Positions 1 through 11,367 are shown, numbered from the stretch's first letter. The stretch is DNA of 64,000 nucleotides from Pasteurellaceae bacterium Macca (GCA_023101485.1 LVZB01000001.1:186001-250000), one strand, 5' to 3'. Numbers and translations are program-made. The notes: generated from the sequence alone by a model not told the origin.

Positions 1-1
1 T

Positions 2-652
<651 letters not shown>

Positions 653-675
653 TTTACTCACGACCGAATAGCTTT

Positions 676-710
676 GAAAATGGACAATGCGTAAGTAGTT
701 GTCCATTTTC
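676..710 (+). terminator. Hairpin between mreB and mreC (attenuator or partial terminator)
   Basis: A perfect 12-bp inverted repeat, GAAAATGGACAA (676-687) and TTGTCCATTTTC (699-710), encloses an 11-nt loop. It is followed by a moderately T-rich stretch up to mreC. It lies inside the mre operon, so it probably lowers mreC/mreD transcription relative to mreB, or stabilises the mreB mRNA end. The structure is seen; the function is inferred. Confidence 0.65.
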
Positions 711-751
711 CATTTCATTCTCCTTTTATTTTTTAAGAGTAAACCAACCGA

Positions 752-1804
752 ATGAAACCCATATTTGCCAAAGCCCCTTCTATCGGTGTTCGATTATTTC
801 TCGCCGTGATTTTCTCTTTAGGGCTGATTTTAGCTGATGGTCGGAGCAGTGCCATGATTCAAGTACGTAATATGCTTGAAACTGCCGTCAGTGGCTTATA
901 TTATTTTGCGAATAGCCCAAGAACTGTCTTAGATGGTGTTAGCCATAATTTTATAGATAGCCAAAAATTGCAAATGGAAAATCGTATCTTGAAAGACCAA
1001 ATACGGGAAAAAAGTGCCGATTTGCTCTTACTCGATCAACTTAAAATCGAAAATCAACGTTTGCGTTTGTTACTCAGCTCTCCACTGCGTCAAGATGAAT
1101 ACAAAAAAGTGGCTGAAGTATTAACTGCAGAAATGGATACTTATCGCCAACAAGTTGTTATCAATCAAGGCAAAAATGATGGTGCATTCGTGGGGCAACC
1201 CGTCATTGATGAGCGAGGCGTTGTTGGACAAATTATCTCCGTAGGAGAAAAAAGTAGCCGAGTACTGCTTTTAACAGATGTCACTCATGCAATTCCCGTA
1301 CAAGTACTTCGTAATGATGTTCGCGCTATTGCTAGCGGAAATGGACATAATGATGAACTTATCCTAGAAAACTTGCCCCGTATGGTTGATTTAGTCAAAG
1401 GTGATATGTTAGTGACCTCTGGGTTAGGTGGACGTTTCCCAGAGGGTTACCCCGTTGCCGTGATTGAAACAGTACAAAATGATGGTTCCAACCATTTTGC
1501 CCGAGCAACGGCGCGTCCTCTTGCCTCGCTTGATCGGCTTCGTTATCTGTTACTTTTATGGCCAACCAATGAAGAATTGCGTAAAAGCCAATCACTCTCT
1601 CCGCAAGATGTTCGCCAAGCGGTGGAAGAACGGCGTCGCAACGCTAATCAAAACCGTTTAAATACCCCGAAAACCCAAGTCGATTCAGAAGGAATAGATG
1701 AGAAAGAAGAGCCAGAAGAAGAACCAGAAAATCCATCTTCCCAACCTGAAATAGAAAATAATATCAATAACCATATAGAACAGGGGGCAGAAAGTGAGAA
1801 CTAA
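752..1804 (+). CDS. mreC: Rod shape-determining protein MreC
   Basis: Bitopic inner-membrane protein that links MreB filaments to the periplasmic wall-synthesis enzymes. The 350-residue product has an N-terminal transmembrane segment (about residues 12-32), a coiled-coil stretch (about 70-105), and the periplasmic beta-barrel core with the conserved region around GQPVIDERGVVGQI. The C-terminus is unusual: roughly the last 50 residues are a low-complexity acidic, Asn/Glu-rich tail (EEPEEEPENPS and similar) outside the conserved core. The gene follows mreB after a hairpin and overlaps mreD by 11 bp, suggesting translational coupling. Confidence 0.95.
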   Translation: MKPIFAKAPSIGVRLFLAVIFSLGLILADGRSSAMIQVRNMLETAVSGLYYFANSPRTVLDGVSHNFIDSQKLQMENRILKDQIREKSADLLLLDQLKIENQRLRLLLSSPLRQDEYKKVAEVLTAEMDTYRQQVVINQGKNDGAFVGQPVIDERGVVGQIISVGEKSSRVLLLTDVTHAIPVQVLRNDVRAIASGNGHNDELILENLPRMVDLVKGDMLVTSGLGGRFPEGYPVAVIETVQNDGSNHFARATARPLASLDRLRYLLLLWPTNEELRKSQSLSPQDVRQAVEERRRNANQNRLNTPKTQVDSEGIDEKEEPEEEPENPSSQPEIENNINNHIEQGAESEN

Positions 1805-2282
1805 TCCAATTTTTCAGATTCTAGTTGTACTAACAATTTTTATTGTGGCCTTCGTTCTCGAAATTATGCCCTGGCCCGCTGGCTTTCAAGGCTTACGCCC
1901 AACGTGGGTGGTACTCGTTTTAATTTATTGGGCATTAGCCTTGCCGAATAAAATCAGCGTCGGTTCAGCCTTTGTTGCAGGGATTGTGTGGGATCTTATC
2001 CTCGGCTCCATTTTGGGTATCCACGCCTTGGGGCTTTCTATTGCAATCTACTTTGTGGCGAAATATCACCTGATTTTGCGCAACCTCTCGCTTTGGTTCC
2101 AAAGCCTGCTGATTATGGCGTATATTGCTTTAATCCGTCTCTTTATCTTTATGGTCGAGCTGATGCTCCACGGTGCAGAATTTAATCAACAAGAACTGCT
2201 TGGCGCGGTGATTAGCGGTATTCTCTGGCCGTGGATTTTCCTCCTGATGCGTCAAATTCGCCGTTGGTTACGCCTACGTTAA
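1794..2282 (+). CDS. mreD: Rod shape-determining protein MreD
   Basis: Small integral membrane protein of the elongasome. The 162-residue product is almost wholly hydrophobic, with about five membrane segments, and has the family's conserved N-terminal region containing [19 protein letters not shown]. It starts at a GTG that overlaps the last 11 bases of mreC, which explains the lack of a separate intergenic ribosome site. rarA follows after only 7 bases, so mreBCD, rarA and yoaA may be one transcript. Confidence 0.95.
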   Translation: MRTNPIFQILVVLTIFIVAFVLEIMPWPAGFQGLRPTWVVLVLIYWALALPNKISVGSAFVAGIVWDLILGSILGIHALGLSIAIYFVAKYHLILRNLSLWFQSLLIMAYIALIRLFIFMVELMLHGAEFNQQELLGAVISGILWPWIFLLMRQIRRWLRLR

Positions 2283-2289
2283 AGAAAAT

Positions 2290-3630
2290 ATGAATAGTTT
2301 AGCTCTTGATTTTAGTGAAGATTTTCGCCCACTTTCAGCACGAATGCGCCCCCGACATCTTGATGAATATATCGGGCAGTCGCACTTAGTTGGCGAGGGA
2401 AAGCCCCTGCGCCGAGCGATTTTAGGGGGCAATGCCCACTCCATGATCTTCTGGGGACCGCCCGGCACGGGCAAAACGACCTTAGCGGAAATCATCGCCA
2501 CGGCACTTGATTGCGAGGTAGAACGCCTTTCTGCGGTAACCAGTGGCATCAAAGAAATTCGTGAAGCCATTGAAAAGGCGAAAATCAATAAACAGTCAGG
2601 GCGACGAACGTTACTCTTTGTCGATGAGGTTCATCGTTTCAACAAAAGCCAACAGGATGCCTTTCTTCCCCATATTGAAGACGGCACGATTATTTTTATC
2701 GGTGCCACCACGGAAAATCCCTCCTTTGAGCTGAATAACGCCCTCCTCTCTCGAGCAAGAATCTACATTTTAAAGCCACTACAAGCGGTCGAAATTTCTC
2801 ACATTTTGCACCAAGCCCTCAATGATCGAGAACGAGGATTAGGGCAGGAAAAGGTGATTCTCGAAGATAATGTGTTGGATTTACTTGCCGATTATGCCAA
2901 TGGCGATGGGCGTTTTGCCCTGAACTGCTTAGAGCTAATGAACGATATGGCAGAAAATACGCCTACGGGGAAATGTTTGAATAAAGCCCTTCTCACGGAA
3001 GTCCTCGGCGAACGCCAAGCCCGTTTTGATAAAGGGGGGGATCGTTTTTATGACCTCATCTCCGCCCTGCACAAATCCGTGCGAGGATCTTCCCCTGACG
3101 GTGCACTTTATTGGTACGCCCGCATTTTAACCGCCGGTGGCGACCCATTATATGTCGCGCGTAGGCTGTTAGCTATTGCCTCGGAGGATATTGGCAATGC
3201 CGATCCTCGGGCAATGCAAGTCGCTATTAGTGCGTGGGATTGTTACACCCGCGTTGGCGCTTATGAGGGCGAACGTGCTATTGCGCAGGCGATTTTATAC
3301 CTCGCCGTTGCCCCAAAAAGTAATGCCGTTTATCAAGCCTTCAACGCCGCCAAAGCCTTAGCCAAAGCGGAGAAAGATTATGATGTGCCTGAACACTTGC
3401 GTAATGCCCCAACACAGTTGATGAAATCCCTTGGCTACGGGGCGGAATATCGTTACGCCCACGATGAACCCAACGCCTTTGCCGCAGGGGAAAATTACTT
3501 CCCCGAAGCCCTTGCCGATACGCGTTTCTATTACCCAACGGAACGAGGCATGGAAAAACAGATTAAAGAAAAAATGGCGTGGCTTACCGCGCAAAATCAG
3601 CAAAGTAAAACCCAGCGGTATCGCCGATGA
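2290..3630 (+). CDS. rarA: Replication-associated recombination protein A (AAA+ ATPase)
   Basis: RarA/MgsA family clamp-loader-like ATPase (kin of yeast Mgs1 and human WRNIP1) that acts at stalled replication forks. The 446-residue length is normal. Motifs: Walker A GPPGTGKT at residues 56-63, Walker B LLFVDEVH at about 108-115, sensor region GATTENPSF at about 138, and the C-terminal tetramerisation region. The ATG at 2290 fits the family N-terminus. It ends with ATGA, overlapping the yoaA start by 4 bases, so the two repair genes are translationally coupled. It carries an uptake signal at 2781-2790, read through in frame. Confidence 0.96.
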   Translation: MNSLALDFSEDFRPLSARMRPRHLDEYIGQSHLVGEGKPLRRAILGGNAHSMIFWGPPGTGKTTLAEIIATALDCEVERLSAVTSGIKEIREAIEKAKINKQSGRRTLLFVDEVHRFNKSQQDAFLPHIEDGTIIFIGATTENPSFELNNALLSRARIYILKPLQAVEISHILHQALNDRERGLGQEKVILEDNVLDLLADYANGDGRFALNCLELMNDMAENTPTGKCLNKALLTEVLGERQARFDKGGDRFYDLISALHKSVRGSSPDGALYWYARILTAGGDPLYVARRLLAIASEDIGNADPRAMQVAISAWDCYTRVGAYEGERAIAQAILYLAVAPKSNAVYQAFNAAKALAKAEKDYDVPEHLRNAPTQLMKSLGYGAEYRYAHDEPNAFAAGENYFPEALADTRFYYPTERGMEKQIKEKMAWLTAQNQQSKTQRYRR

Positions 3631-5549
3631 AACTGACCCAAAAAATCCGTGACGCATTCAGTGAAGACGGTATTCTTAGCCAAAATATCAAAGGCTTTCG
3701 CCCTCGAACTGCCCAAATCGAAATGGCACAAGCGGTCGGAAATGCCGTTAAATTTGCTACCCCCGCGGTAATTGAAGCCGGCACAGGCACAGGGAAAACC
3801 TTTGCGTATCTTGTGCCTGCGCTACTGTCGGGAAAAAAGACCATTGTTTCCACAGGGTCAAAAAACCTCCAAGATCAGCTCTTTAACCGCGATCTCCCCA
3901 CCATTCAAAAAGCCTTGAAATATAAAGGCAAGGTTGCCTTGCTCAAAGGGCGTGCCAACTATCTCTGTTTAGAACGCCTTGATCAAGTGACTGCCATGGG
4001 CGTTTTAGGCGATAAATCGGTCTTAGCCGATCTCAGCAAAGTCCGAAAGTGGCAAACCAGTACCCAAACGGGGGATTTAAGCGACTGTATCACCATTGCC
4101 GAAGATAGCCCCATTCTCCCTCAACTTGTCAGCACGACCGAAAGTTGTTTAGGTTCAGACTGCCCAAATTATAAAGAGTGCTATGTGGTACAAGCCCGTC
4201 GCCGTGCGATGGAAGCCGATGTGGTTGTGGTCAATCATCATCTTTTCTGTGCGGATATGGCAGTCAAAGAGAGTGGATTTGGCGAGCTGATTCCCAATGC
4301 AGAATTAGTGATTTTCGATGAAGCTCACCAACTGCCGGACATTGCCAGCCAATATTTCGGGCAATCTTTAACCTCACGGCAACTCTTTGATATTTGCAAA
4401 GATAGCAATATTGTTTATCGCTCGGAATTAAAGGATCTTGCTCAATTAGGCAAGGCGTCCGACCATTTGCAAAAAGTGGTACAAGATTTCCGCCTATTGA
4501 TGGGCGAAGGCGCTCAACGGGGTAATTTGCGAGAACTGTTAGGCAACCCCAAAGTGGTCGAGGGGTTAAACAAACTCACCGAAACCCTTGATTTTCTAAG
4601 CGAAGTGGTCAAAAAATCCCTTGGGCGTTCGGAAACCCTCGACAAAATTTTTGAACGCTTAGCCGAGGCGAAAAATCTGCTGAAAAAAATGAGTGATACG
4701 ACGGTGGTCGGTTACTGCTATTGGTATGAAGCCAATGGGCGATCCTTTGGGCTACACATTACCCCTTTAACTGTGGCAGATAAGTTTGGCGAACAGCTTA
4801 AAAATCAGCAAATCGGTTGGGTATTTACCTCCGCCACCCTTGAAGTGGGGGGAAAATTCGACCACTTTTGCCAACGCCTTGGCATTCAAAATGCCGAACA
4901 GCTTGTGCTACAAAGCCCCTTTGATTATCAAACACAGTCGCTATTATGCGTGCCTCGCTACCTGCCAGATAGCAATAAAGCACACACTTTAACCGCCCTT
5001 GGCAAGCTGTTACAACCCGTAATTGAAGCCAATAAAGGACGCTGTTTTCTACTCTGTACGTCTTATTTTATGATGCGAGGCTTGGCAGATTTTCTCCGCG
5101 AGCATAGCACCTTGAAAGTGTTATTACAGGGAGAAACGAGTAAAAGTCGCCTCCTTGAACAGTTCGTCAAAGAGCCAAATAGCGTTTTGGTCGCAACCCA
5201 AAGTTTCTGGGAAGGTATTGATGTACGAGGGGATGCCCTCTCTTTGGTGATTATTGATAAACTCCCCTTTACCTCACCAGACGAACCGCTTCTAAAAGCC
5301 CGTATGGAAGATTGCAAATTACAAGGGGGCGAACCCTTTAATGAGATTCAGATTCCCGAAGCAGTCATCACCCTTAAACAGGGCGTCGGGCGGTTAATTC
5401 GTGATGTGACGGATCGTGGTGTGGTGATTATTTGCGATTCTCGCCTTGTGATGCGAAATTATGGGGCGACATTTTTGAAATCCCTGCCCCCTTCACAGCG
5501 GACACGGGATTTAAACAAAGTGGTTAAATTTCTCGCAAAGAAGGCTTAA
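3627..5549 (+). CDS. yoaA: ATP-dependent helicase YoaA (DinG/XPD-type, Fe-S)
   Basis: Superfamily 2, XPD-like 5'-3' DNA helicase. In E. coli YoaA pairs with the HolC (chi) subunit of DNA polymerase III in replication-fork repair. Motifs: Walker A AGTGTGKT at about residues 51-58, DEAH box at 231-234, and four cysteines at 113, 174, 179 and 185, spaced as the iron-sulfur ligands of the XPD/DinG family. The C-terminal helicase half includes SFWEGIDV and VGRLIRD. Its ATG overlaps the rarA stop. YoaA is chosen over DinG from length (640) and overall form; separating these paralogues needs an alignment. Confidence 0.9.
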   Translation: MKLTQKIRDAFSEDGILSQNIKGFRPRTAQIEMAQAVGNAVKFATPAVIEAGTGTGKTFAYLVPALLSGKKTIVSTGSKNLQDQLFNRDLPTIQKALKYKGKVALLKGRANYLCLERLDQVTAMGVLGDKSVLADLSKVRKWQTSTQTGDLSDCITIAEDSPILPQLVSTTESCLGSDCPNYKECYVVQARRRAMEADVVVVNHHLFCADMAVKESGFGELIPNAELVIFDEAHQLPDIASQYFGQSLTSRQLFDICKDSNIVYRSELKDLAQLGKASDHLQKVVQDFRLLMGEGAQRGNLRELLGNPKVVEGLNKLTETLDFLSEVVKKSLGRSETLDKIFERLAEAKNLLKKMSDTTVVGYCYWYEANGRSFGLHITPLTVADKFGEQLKNQQIGWVFTSATLEVGGKFDHFCQRLGIQNAEQLVLQSPFDYQTQSLLCVPRYLPDSNKAHTLTALGKLLQPVIEANKGRCFLLCTSYFMMRGLADFLREHSTLKVLLQGETSKSRLLEQFVKEPNSVLVATQSFWEGIDVRGDALSLVIIDKLPFTSPDEPLLKARMEDCKLQGGEPFNEIQIPEAVITLKQGVGRLIRDVTDRGVVIICDSRLVMRNYGATFLKSLPPSQRTRDLNKVVKFLAKKA

Positions 5550-5563
5550 TCATGAAGCCTTCT
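5539..5563. terminator. Hairpin at convergent yoaA / yfeD ends
   Basis: A perfect inverted repeat, AGAAGGCTT (5539-5547) and AAGCCTTCT (5555-5563), overlaps the yoaA stop codon region. The yfeD stop is 15 bases further on the other strand. It is placed to terminate both convergent units, though the following T-run is weak. Confidence 0.5.
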
Positions 5564-5577
5564 CCACTTTTATTTCC

Positions 5578-6453
5578 CTAATTGCTCGCACTTTTCACAG
5601 CGGACAAATTGTTGTCTAAATCTGACCGCTTGTTGCGAAGATGGCTGATACCAAGGGCAATAAGAAAGCACAGGGCTTGCAGTAACACGATACTCGGGCC
5701 CGTAGCGACATCAAAATGGAAGCTGAGAAAGACACCCAACACCGCACTTAATAGTGCCGTTACGACCGCAATCATCAACATCACATCAAAGCGTTTTGCC
5801 AACATATAGCCCGTAATACCGGGGGTAATCAACATTGCCACCACCAAAATCACCCCCACCACTTGCATTGCCGTGATGATGACTAAGGCGAGTAGCACCA
5901 ATAAGCCATAATGCAACACATTGATATTCAGCCCAACGGTGCGAGCATGGCTTGGATCGAAGCAGAATAACAAGAAATCTCGCCGTTTAAACAGAATCAC
6001 AAAAAATGCGACTAAGGCGATGATCAGCGTTTGGATAAAATCGCTTTCTTCAATACCAAGCAAGTTACCAAACAGAATATGCATTAAATGTTGGTCGCTT
6101 TCCGTGCGGGCAAACATCACAATCCCCACGGCGAACATCCCTGAAAAGACAATGCCCATCACCGTATCTTCTTTAATTCGGCTATTTTCTTTGAGATAAC
6201 CCACAGAAACGGCACAGAAAATGCCCGACACAAACGCCCCGAAGGCAAGGGGTAACGCCAGCCAGTAGGCAAGGACAATTCCCGGCAGTACCGCGTGGGA
6301 AATGGCATCCCCCATCAGCGACCACCCTTTTAGCACCAAATAGCACGACAAACAGGCACAAACAATGCCCACCACAATGGCAATCATCAAGGCTTGTTGC
6401 ATAAAAGGGTAGGAAAGGGGTTCGGCAAACCATTCGACAAATTGATTAAACAT
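5578..6453 (-). CDS. yfeD: Mn/Fe ABC transporter permease (YfeD/SitD type)
   Basis: Second integral membrane subunit of an ABC-3 family metal importer. The 291-residue product has 8-9 hydrophobic segments and the family hallmark regions LKGWSLMGDAISHAVLPG and MLITPGITGYML. I place the start at the ATG at 6453, not at the upstream in-frame codon, because a strong GGGGAGGT ribosome site precedes it and the product then starts like its homologues (MFNQFVEW). That ATG overlaps the end of the preceding permease frame by 8 bases, as is common in these operons. It is the last gene of yfeABCD. Metal preference (Mn or Fe) cannot be told from sequence. Confidence 0.9.
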   Translation of the reverse strand: MFNQFVEWFAEPLSYPFMQQALMIAIVVGIVCACLSCYLVLKGWSLMGDAISHAVLPGIVLAYWLALPLAFGAFVSGIFCAVSVGYLKENSRIKEDTVMGIVFSGMFAVGIVMFARTESDQHLMHILFGNLLGIEESDFIQTLIIALVAFFVILFKRRDFLLFCFDPSHARTVGLNINVLHYGLLVLLALVIITAMQVVGVILVVAMLITPGITGYMLAKRFDVMLMIAVVTALLSAVLGVFLSFHFDVATGPSIVLLQALCFLIALGISHLRNKRSDLDNNLSAVKSASN

Positions 6454-7407
6454 TCTGACCTCCCCGCTCGGCGGTTTTGACGGCAGGACAAGCGGTCGTT
6501 TTTGGCGAACATTTTGCACCACGCCTTTCTTGAACATCCGCCTCTCCAGCTTGTTGGGCTAATTGTTGATTTTTCTGACTAAAACGGCGTGGAATTAGCC
6601 CATATTTCGGGGCGAAGAAAAAGGCGAGGAGAAAGAGTAACGTTTGCAAGCTGACAATCAGCCCCCCCGTTGCACCATCTGCGAAGTAACTTAAATAAGC
6701 CCCCAGCACACTTGTTCCCCCCCGAGTAAAGTGGCAATAATCAGTAATTTACCAAATCGGTCGGTGAGTAAATACGCCGTTGCCCCGGGTGTCACCACCA
6801 TGGCGATCACTAAAATCGCCCCGACACTTTGCAGAGCCGTCACAATGCAGGCACTTAATAGCGAGAAAAATAAAATTTTCAATTTTAAGGGAGAGATACC
6901 TACCGATTTCGCCTGAATTTCATCAAAAAAGACTAAAAGAAGATCTTTCCAATAAATCAGAAGGAAAAAGAGGGAAATGGCAATAATCCAATAGACTTGG
7001 GTAACATCTTCATCCGCAATCCCTAAAATATTGCCCAGAATAATGGACTGCACGTTAATCGCCGTTGGGTTAATGGAGATAATCAGCAAGCCAAGGGCAA
7101 AAAAGGTGGTAAAAATAAAGCCAATGACGGCATCTTCGCGTAATTTTGTGGCGAATTTAATCGCTAAAATCGCTAAGGTAGCTAACAAGCCTGAAAAGAA
7201 AGCCCCCACAGCGTAAGGAAGTGAAAAGGCATAAGCAATCGCTACCCCCGGCACGACGGCGTGGGAAAGGGCATCGCCAATGAGCGACCAGCCTTTGAGC
7301 ATCAGATAAGCCGAGAGAAAAGCACACACCACACCAATCAAGCCACTGACGACAATGGCTTTGGTCATATAATCATAGGCAAAGGGTTCAAGGAGCAAAT
7401 CAAGCAT
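6446..7407 (-). pseudogene. yfeC: Mn/Fe ABC transporter permease YfeC/SitC, frameshifted at a G7 tract
   Basis: First permease of the importer, split between two frames. The first part runs from the ATG at 7407 (MLDLLLEP) through seven membrane segments to about 6717, where the frame enters EQVCWGLI and stops. The missing end (VLGAYLSYF... FFAPKYG) continues in another frame down to 6446. The break sits at seven G on the coding strand (C at 6717-6723); adding one G or removing two restores LGG(G)TSVLGAYLSYF. The ATG overlaps the yfeB stop by 8 bases, and the second frame ends 8 bases into yfeD, so operon geometry is intact. It could be a sequencing error, recent loss, or slippage-based on/off switching. 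After the conserved end there is an unusual tail of about 45 residues. Confidence 0.85.
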
Positions 7408-8164
7408 GGCTTGCTCCAATAAACTGTTTGTAGCGTAATACCCCACCGAAAACCTTTTCGAGGTTCTCTTCCGTGAAAGTTTCTGTAATAGCCCCCACAG
7501 AAAGCACCGTGCGGTTAATCATCACCGCTTGGTCGCAAAAACTGGGTACCGTGCCGAGATTATGGGTTGAAACAAGGACGAGATGCCCCTCATCACGGAG
7601 CTGTTTGAGGAGATCGATAATGGCGTTCTCTGTGGTGACATCCACCCCCGTAAAAGGCTCATCAAGGAGAATAATACGGCTCTCTTGGGCGAGGGAACGT
7701 GCAAGGAAAACCCGCTTTTTCTGTCCGCCCGATAACTCACCAATTTGGCGATCTTTTAAATGGGCAATATTGACTCTTTCCATCGCCTGTTGCACTTTTT
7801 GCTTATCCTGTGCCGTTGGCATACGCAGAAAATTCATATAGCCATAACGCCCCATCATCACCACATCATAAACAGAAACGGGGAACTGCCAATCCACCTC
7901 TTCACTCTGTGGCACATAGGCAACGAGATTTTGTTTTAAGGCTTTGGCAACGGGCATTCCGCACAATTGGATCGTCCCTTGTTGCGGTTTGACTAAGCCC
8001 ATAATGGACTTAAATAGCGTGGATTTACCACTCCCATTGACACCCAGCAGGGCAGAAATTGTCCCCCCTTGGAGTTCAAAAGAGACATCATAAAGCGCGG
8101 TATGACCGTTGTTATACCGTACGCTAACATCTTGTACGGCAAGTGAACTAAGGGGGGTAGGCAT
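7400..8164 (-). CDS. yfeB: Mn/Fe ABC transporter ATPase (YfeB/SitB type)
   Basis: Cytoplasmic ATPase that powers the chelated or free metal importer. The 254-residue product has Walker [10 protein letters not shown] (41-49), Q-loop in [11 protein letters not shown] (about 82-92), signature LSGGQ (144-148), Walker B ILLDEP (165-170) and the H-loop in VSTHNLG. Its ATG shares bases with the yfeA stop (TAATG), and its own stop overlaps the yfeC start by 8 bases, giving a fully coupled ABCD operon. Confidence 0.94.
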   Translation of the reverse strand: MPTPLSSLAVQDVSVRYNNGHTALYDVSFELQGGTISALLGVNGSGKSTLFKSIMGLVKPQQGTIQLCGMPVAKALKQNLVAYVPQSEEVDWQFPVSVYDVVMMGRYGYMNFLRMPTAQDKQKVQQAMERVNIAHLKDRQIGELSGGQKKRVFLARSLAQESRIILLDEPFTGVDVTTENAIIDLLKQLRDEGHLVLVSTHNLGTVPSFCDQAVMINRTVLSVGAITETFTEENLEKVFGGVLRYKQFIGASHA

Positions 8165-9042
8165 TATTGTTTAAATCCTTCTACAATGGTGCTAACAGTA
8201 ACATTGAGTAAATCAATATAGGTTGGCACTTTGCCGTCTTTCTCGGAGAGGGAATCCACAAAGAGAACTCCACCGTAACGGGCATTGGTTTCTTTCGCGA
8301 CTTGTTTAGCCGGTTTATCGGAGATCGTGCTTTCGCTAAATACCACAGGAATTTGCTGTTCCCGCACTTTATCAATCACACGGCGAATCTGTTGAGGTGT
8401 GCCTTGCTCATCTTGGTTAATCGCCCAAAGATAAAGCTCTTTTAAACCATAATCGTGAGCAAGGTAACTAAATGCCCCTTCACTTGTCACTAACCAACGT
8501 TGAGATTGTGGAATCTTGGCAAGTCTGGCGCGAAGTGGCTCATCAAGGGCAAGAATTTTTTCTGCATAGGCTTTGGCGTTAGCGTTATAACTCGCCTCAT
8601 TTTCTGGATCGTATTTCACCAAGGCTTTGCGGATATTCTCAATATACACTAAGGCATTTTTAGTGGACATCCAAGCGTGTGGGTTTGGCTTTCCTTCATA
8701 AGGACCTTCATAAATGGAAATCGGGGTGATGCCTTCGGTGACAACAACAGCCGGTACATTTTTCAACTGCGTGAAGAAACGCTCAAACCAACGTTCTAAG
8801 TTCATCCCATTCCATAACACTAAATCGGCTTTTTGGGCTTTAACAATGTCTTTCGGTGTGGGTTGGTAATCGTGTATTTCAGCACCGGGTTTTGTAATCG
8901 ATTCCACTACTGCTTTATCCCCAGCCACATTTTGGGCAATATCTTGGATAATCGTAAAAGTGGTGATCACTTTAAGCGGTTTGGCAAACACCGTACTGCT
9001 CATTAAGGCAAGTACGCCACATAATGCGATGGTTTTTTTCAT
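8164..9042 (-). CDS. yfeA: Periplasmic Mn/Fe-binding protein (YfeA/SitA type)
   Basis: Cluster A-I (ZnuA/MntC/SitA-like) substrate-binding protein that delivers divalent metal to the YfeBCD complex. A signal peptide spans residues 1-20 (ending STVFA). Candidate metal ligands are His57 in EIHDYQPTP, His122 in NPHAWMS, a Glu in [15 protein letters not shown] and an Asp in FVDSLS, the His-His-Glu-Asp set of Mn/Fe-binding members. There is no His-rich loop, which argues against a zinc-specific ZnuA. Length 292 is typical. A Fur-type box lies upstream. Confidence 0.93.
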   Translation of the reverse strand: MKKTIALCGVLALMSSTVFAKPLKVITTFTIIQDIAQNVAGDKAVVESITKPGAEIHDYQPTPKDIVKAQKADLVLWNGMNLERWFERFFTQLKNVPAVVVTEGITPISIYEGPYEGKPNPHAWMSTKNALVYIENIRKALVKYDPENEASYNANAKAYAEKILALDEPLRARLAKIPQSQRWLVTSEGAFSYLAHDYGLKELYLWAINQDEQGTPQQIRRVIDKVREQQIPVVFSESTISDKPAKQVAKETNARYGGVLFVDSLSEKDGKVPTYIDLLNVTVSTIVEGFKQ

Positions 9043-9117
9043 ATTTTGTCTCCTTTTGTTTCATTTTTGTTTATCGCGGGGCGGATTGTAGAACAAAAAA
9101 AACACGAGATCAACAGA

Positions 9118-9132
9118 TGAAAATTATTCTCA
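9118..9132 (-). promoter_or_regulatory. Fur-type box upstream of yfeABCD
   Basis: TGAAAATTATTCTCA matches the 7-1-7 Fur core (TGATAAT-N-ATTATCA) at 12 of 14 defined positions and lies 76 bases upstream of the yfeA start. Nearby AT-rich partial copies (TTGATAATCA at 9149, AATGAGAAT at 9172) may extend it. It fits iron or manganese repression of the importer. The match is seen; binding is inferred. Confidence 0.7.
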
Positions 9133-9186
9133 TTTAGGTGGTTTCTATTGATAATCAACTAACTAATTGCAAATGAGAATTAACCA

Positions 9187-10221
9187 CTAATCGTCTTTAC
9201 GGAAATGCCGTTGGCTCTTACTCTCTTCACGACTTTCCAATAATCGATGATAATTTTCAAAACGAATAGCATCAATTTTCCCTTCGGCGACGGCCTCCCG
9301 TAATGCACATTGTGGGTCATCTTTATGCTTACAATCACGGAATTTACAAGTGCCGAGAATACCTTGGAACTCACGGTAACCTTGGGTAATTTGCTCCGCC
9401 TCTAAATGCCATAAGCCAAATTCCCGAATGCCCGGTGAGTCAATTAAATTACCCCCTTGGGGTAAATGGTATAAACGAGAAGCCGTAGTGGTATGCTGAC
9501 CTAAACCCGAATTACCACTCACCGCCCCGGTTAAGGCATTCACTTCGGGGAGTAATTGGTTAATTAGGCTGGATTTCCCCACCCCAGACTGTCCGACAAA
9601 AATTGAGGTACCTTGGGCTAAATAGCGATCTAACTCCCCCATATTCTCCCCCGTATCGGCAGATAAACAGAGCGTTTGATAGCCAATTTTTTCATACATG
9701 GCTAACTGCTGTTGCACCGCAATGCGTTCTGCTTCACTTAAGAGATCTATTTTATTCAGCACAATTAAGGCGGGAATATTCGCCGTTTCACAAATAACTA
9801 AATAGCGGTCAATAATATTTAACGAAAGTTGAGGTAATACCGCCGATACAATAATGATCTGATCGATATTCGCTGCCATCACTTTGATCCCGTCATAATA
9901 ATCAGGGCGGGTCAGCGCATTTTGGCGAGGTTCAAGGGCTTCAATCACACCGCTAATGCCTTGCAACTGTTCATTGCCTAATCGCCAAAATACCCGATCT
10001 CCTACCACCACATTCTTCAAGGTTCGGCGTAAATTACAGCGGAAAATCGCCCCCGTTGGGGTTTCGACATCGGCGTGTTTGGCGTGGCGTGTGACCACTA
10101 AGCCACTTTGCAATTCGCCAAGCATCTCATCTTGCCATTCAAACTCTTTTTTACTGATTTTTTTATGGTGGTTACGTTGGATTTGGCGTTGTTGGTTCTG
10201 GGTTAATCGACGTTTATTCAA
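9187..10221 (-). CDS. rsgA: Ribosome small-subunit-dependent GTPase A
   Basis: Late 30S-assembly GTPase. It has an N-terminal OB-fold (about residues 35-100), a circularly permuted GTPase domain in order G4 (NKID), G1 (GQSGVGKSS), G3 (DSPG), and a C-terminal zinc motif [14 protein letters not shown]. No ATG suits the N-terminus. I choose TTG at 10221 because AGGAGAG lies 7-8 bases before it and the product then begins [11 protein letters not shown], like Pasteurellaceae homologues; another TTG at 10242 lies upstream of that ribosome site. Length from this start is 344. Confidence 0.93.
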   Translation of the reverse strand: MNKRRLTQNQQRQIQRNHHKKISKKEFEWQDEMLGELQSGLVVTRHAKHADVETPTGAIFRCNLRRTLKNVVVGDRVFWRLGNEQLQGISGVIEALEPRQNALTRPDYYDGIKVMAANIDQIIIVSAVLPQLSLNIIDRYLVICETANIPALIVLNKIDLLSEAERIAVQQQLAMYEKIGYQTLCLSADTGENMGELDRYLAQGTSIFVGQSGVGKSSLINQLLPEVNALTGAVSGNSGLGQHTTTASRLYHLPQGGNLIDSPGIREFGLWHLEAEQITQGYREFQGILGTCKFRDCKHKDDPQCALREAVAEGKIDAIRFENYHRLLESREESKSQRHFRKDD

Positions 10222-10368
10222 AAGGCAGTTCTCTCCTGACAAAAAATGCCGAAAGCATACTATAAAAGCTCAACAAGCGGTGCGATTTTGTGGGAATTTT
10301 GTCAAATATTCCTTTCAAAGAGGGGGCAAATCCTCTACCCTAGTTTTTTATCTTTCTAGGATTGCATT

Positions 10369-11346
10369 ATGTTCAACGCGATTGTTATTGAAAAAGAACC
10401 CCACTACCACGCCCGTCTTGCTACGCTCTCGGAAGCCGATCTCCCAAAGGGCGAGGTTCTCGTCAGGGTAGAATATTCCACCTTAAACTATAAAGATGCC
10501 TTAGCGATTACAGGGAAATCGCCCGTTGTGCGTCAATTTCCCATGGTGGCAGGCATTGATTTTGCCGGCACGGTAATTGCCAGCCAATCCCCCGAATTTC
10601 AAGAGGGAGATAAAGTGCTACTCAATGGCTGGGGCGTTGGGGAGAAACATTGGGGAGGTTTAGCCGAAAAAGCCTGTGTGCCAGCAAATTGGTTAATTCC
10701 ACTCCCAGCCCCTTTAACCTGCCAACAGGCAATGGCAATCGGCACGGCGGGTTACACCGCAATGCTCTGCGTACAAGCACTACAAAAGCAAGGTATTCAG
10801 CCAGATAAAGGGAAAATTCTTGTCACCGGTGCAAATGGCGGCGTGGGGAGCTTTGCTATCGCCATTTTAGCCCACCTTGGCTACCACGTTGTGGCCAGCA
10901 CAGGACGCCCCTCTGAAACAGCGTATTTACAAGCCCTCGGTGCAAAAGAGATCATTCATCGAGAAACCCTCTCCGCCCCGGCTAAACCTTTGATGAAAGA
11001 ACAATGGATTGGCGCGATTGATTCCGTTGGAAGCCATACCCTCGCCAATGTGTGTGCGAGCTTGCAATATGGGGGCGTTGCCGTTGCCTGCGGTTTAGCC
11101 CAAGGGATGGATTTTCCTGCCACTGTCGCGCCTTTTATTCTCCGTGGCATTACCCTTGTGGGGGTAGATAGCGTAATGTGCCAAAAAAACGACCGCTTGT
11201 TAGCGTGGCAACAACTTGCCAACATGGCCGATGCCCTACATCTCCCCCAAATCAGCCACGAAATCCCCCTAAATGACGCCATCAACACCGCCACCGCCCT
11301 CCTCAAAGGCGATATTCAAGGACGAGTCGTGGTAAAAATCCCCTAA
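10369..11346 (+). CDS. acuI: Acrylyl-CoA reductase AcuI/YhdH family (MDR oxidoreductase)
   Basis: Zinc-independent medium-chain dehydrogenase/reductase that reduces acrylyl-CoA to propionyl-CoA with NADPH, probably detoxifying acrylyl-CoA. The 325-residue product has an N-terminal GroES-like domain with TLNYKDALAITG (about 38-49) and a Rossmann dinucleotide site GANGGVGSFA (about 155-164), followed by STGRPSE of the NADPH-type loop. The structural zinc cysteines are absent, as is normal here. The uptake signal at 11191-11200 is inside the gene. It is a single gene followed by the 77-bp repeat array. Confidence 0.9.
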   Translation: MFNAIVIEKEPHYHARLATLSEADLPKGEVLVRVEYSTLNYKDALAITGKSPVVRQFPMVAGIDFAGTVIASQSPEFQEGDKVLLNGWGVGEKHWGGLAEKACVPANWLIPLPAPLTCQQAMAIGTAGYTAMLCVQALQKQGIQPDKGKILVTGANGGVGSFAIAILAHLGYHVVASTGRPSETAYLQALGAKEIIHRETLSAPAKPLMKEQWIGAIDSVGSHTLANVCASLQYGGVAVACGLAQGMDFPATVAPFILRGITLVGVDSVMCQKNDRLLAWQQLANMADALHLPQISHEIPLNDAINTATALLKGDIQGRVVVKIP

Positions 11347-11367
11347 ATAAACAGAAAAGCAAAAAAT

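Noticed and set aside
6662-6668. Second C7 run in yfeC as another frameshift site
   Set aside because: The downstream frame reads through it with conserved sequence (DGATGGLIV), so it is in frame as it stands.
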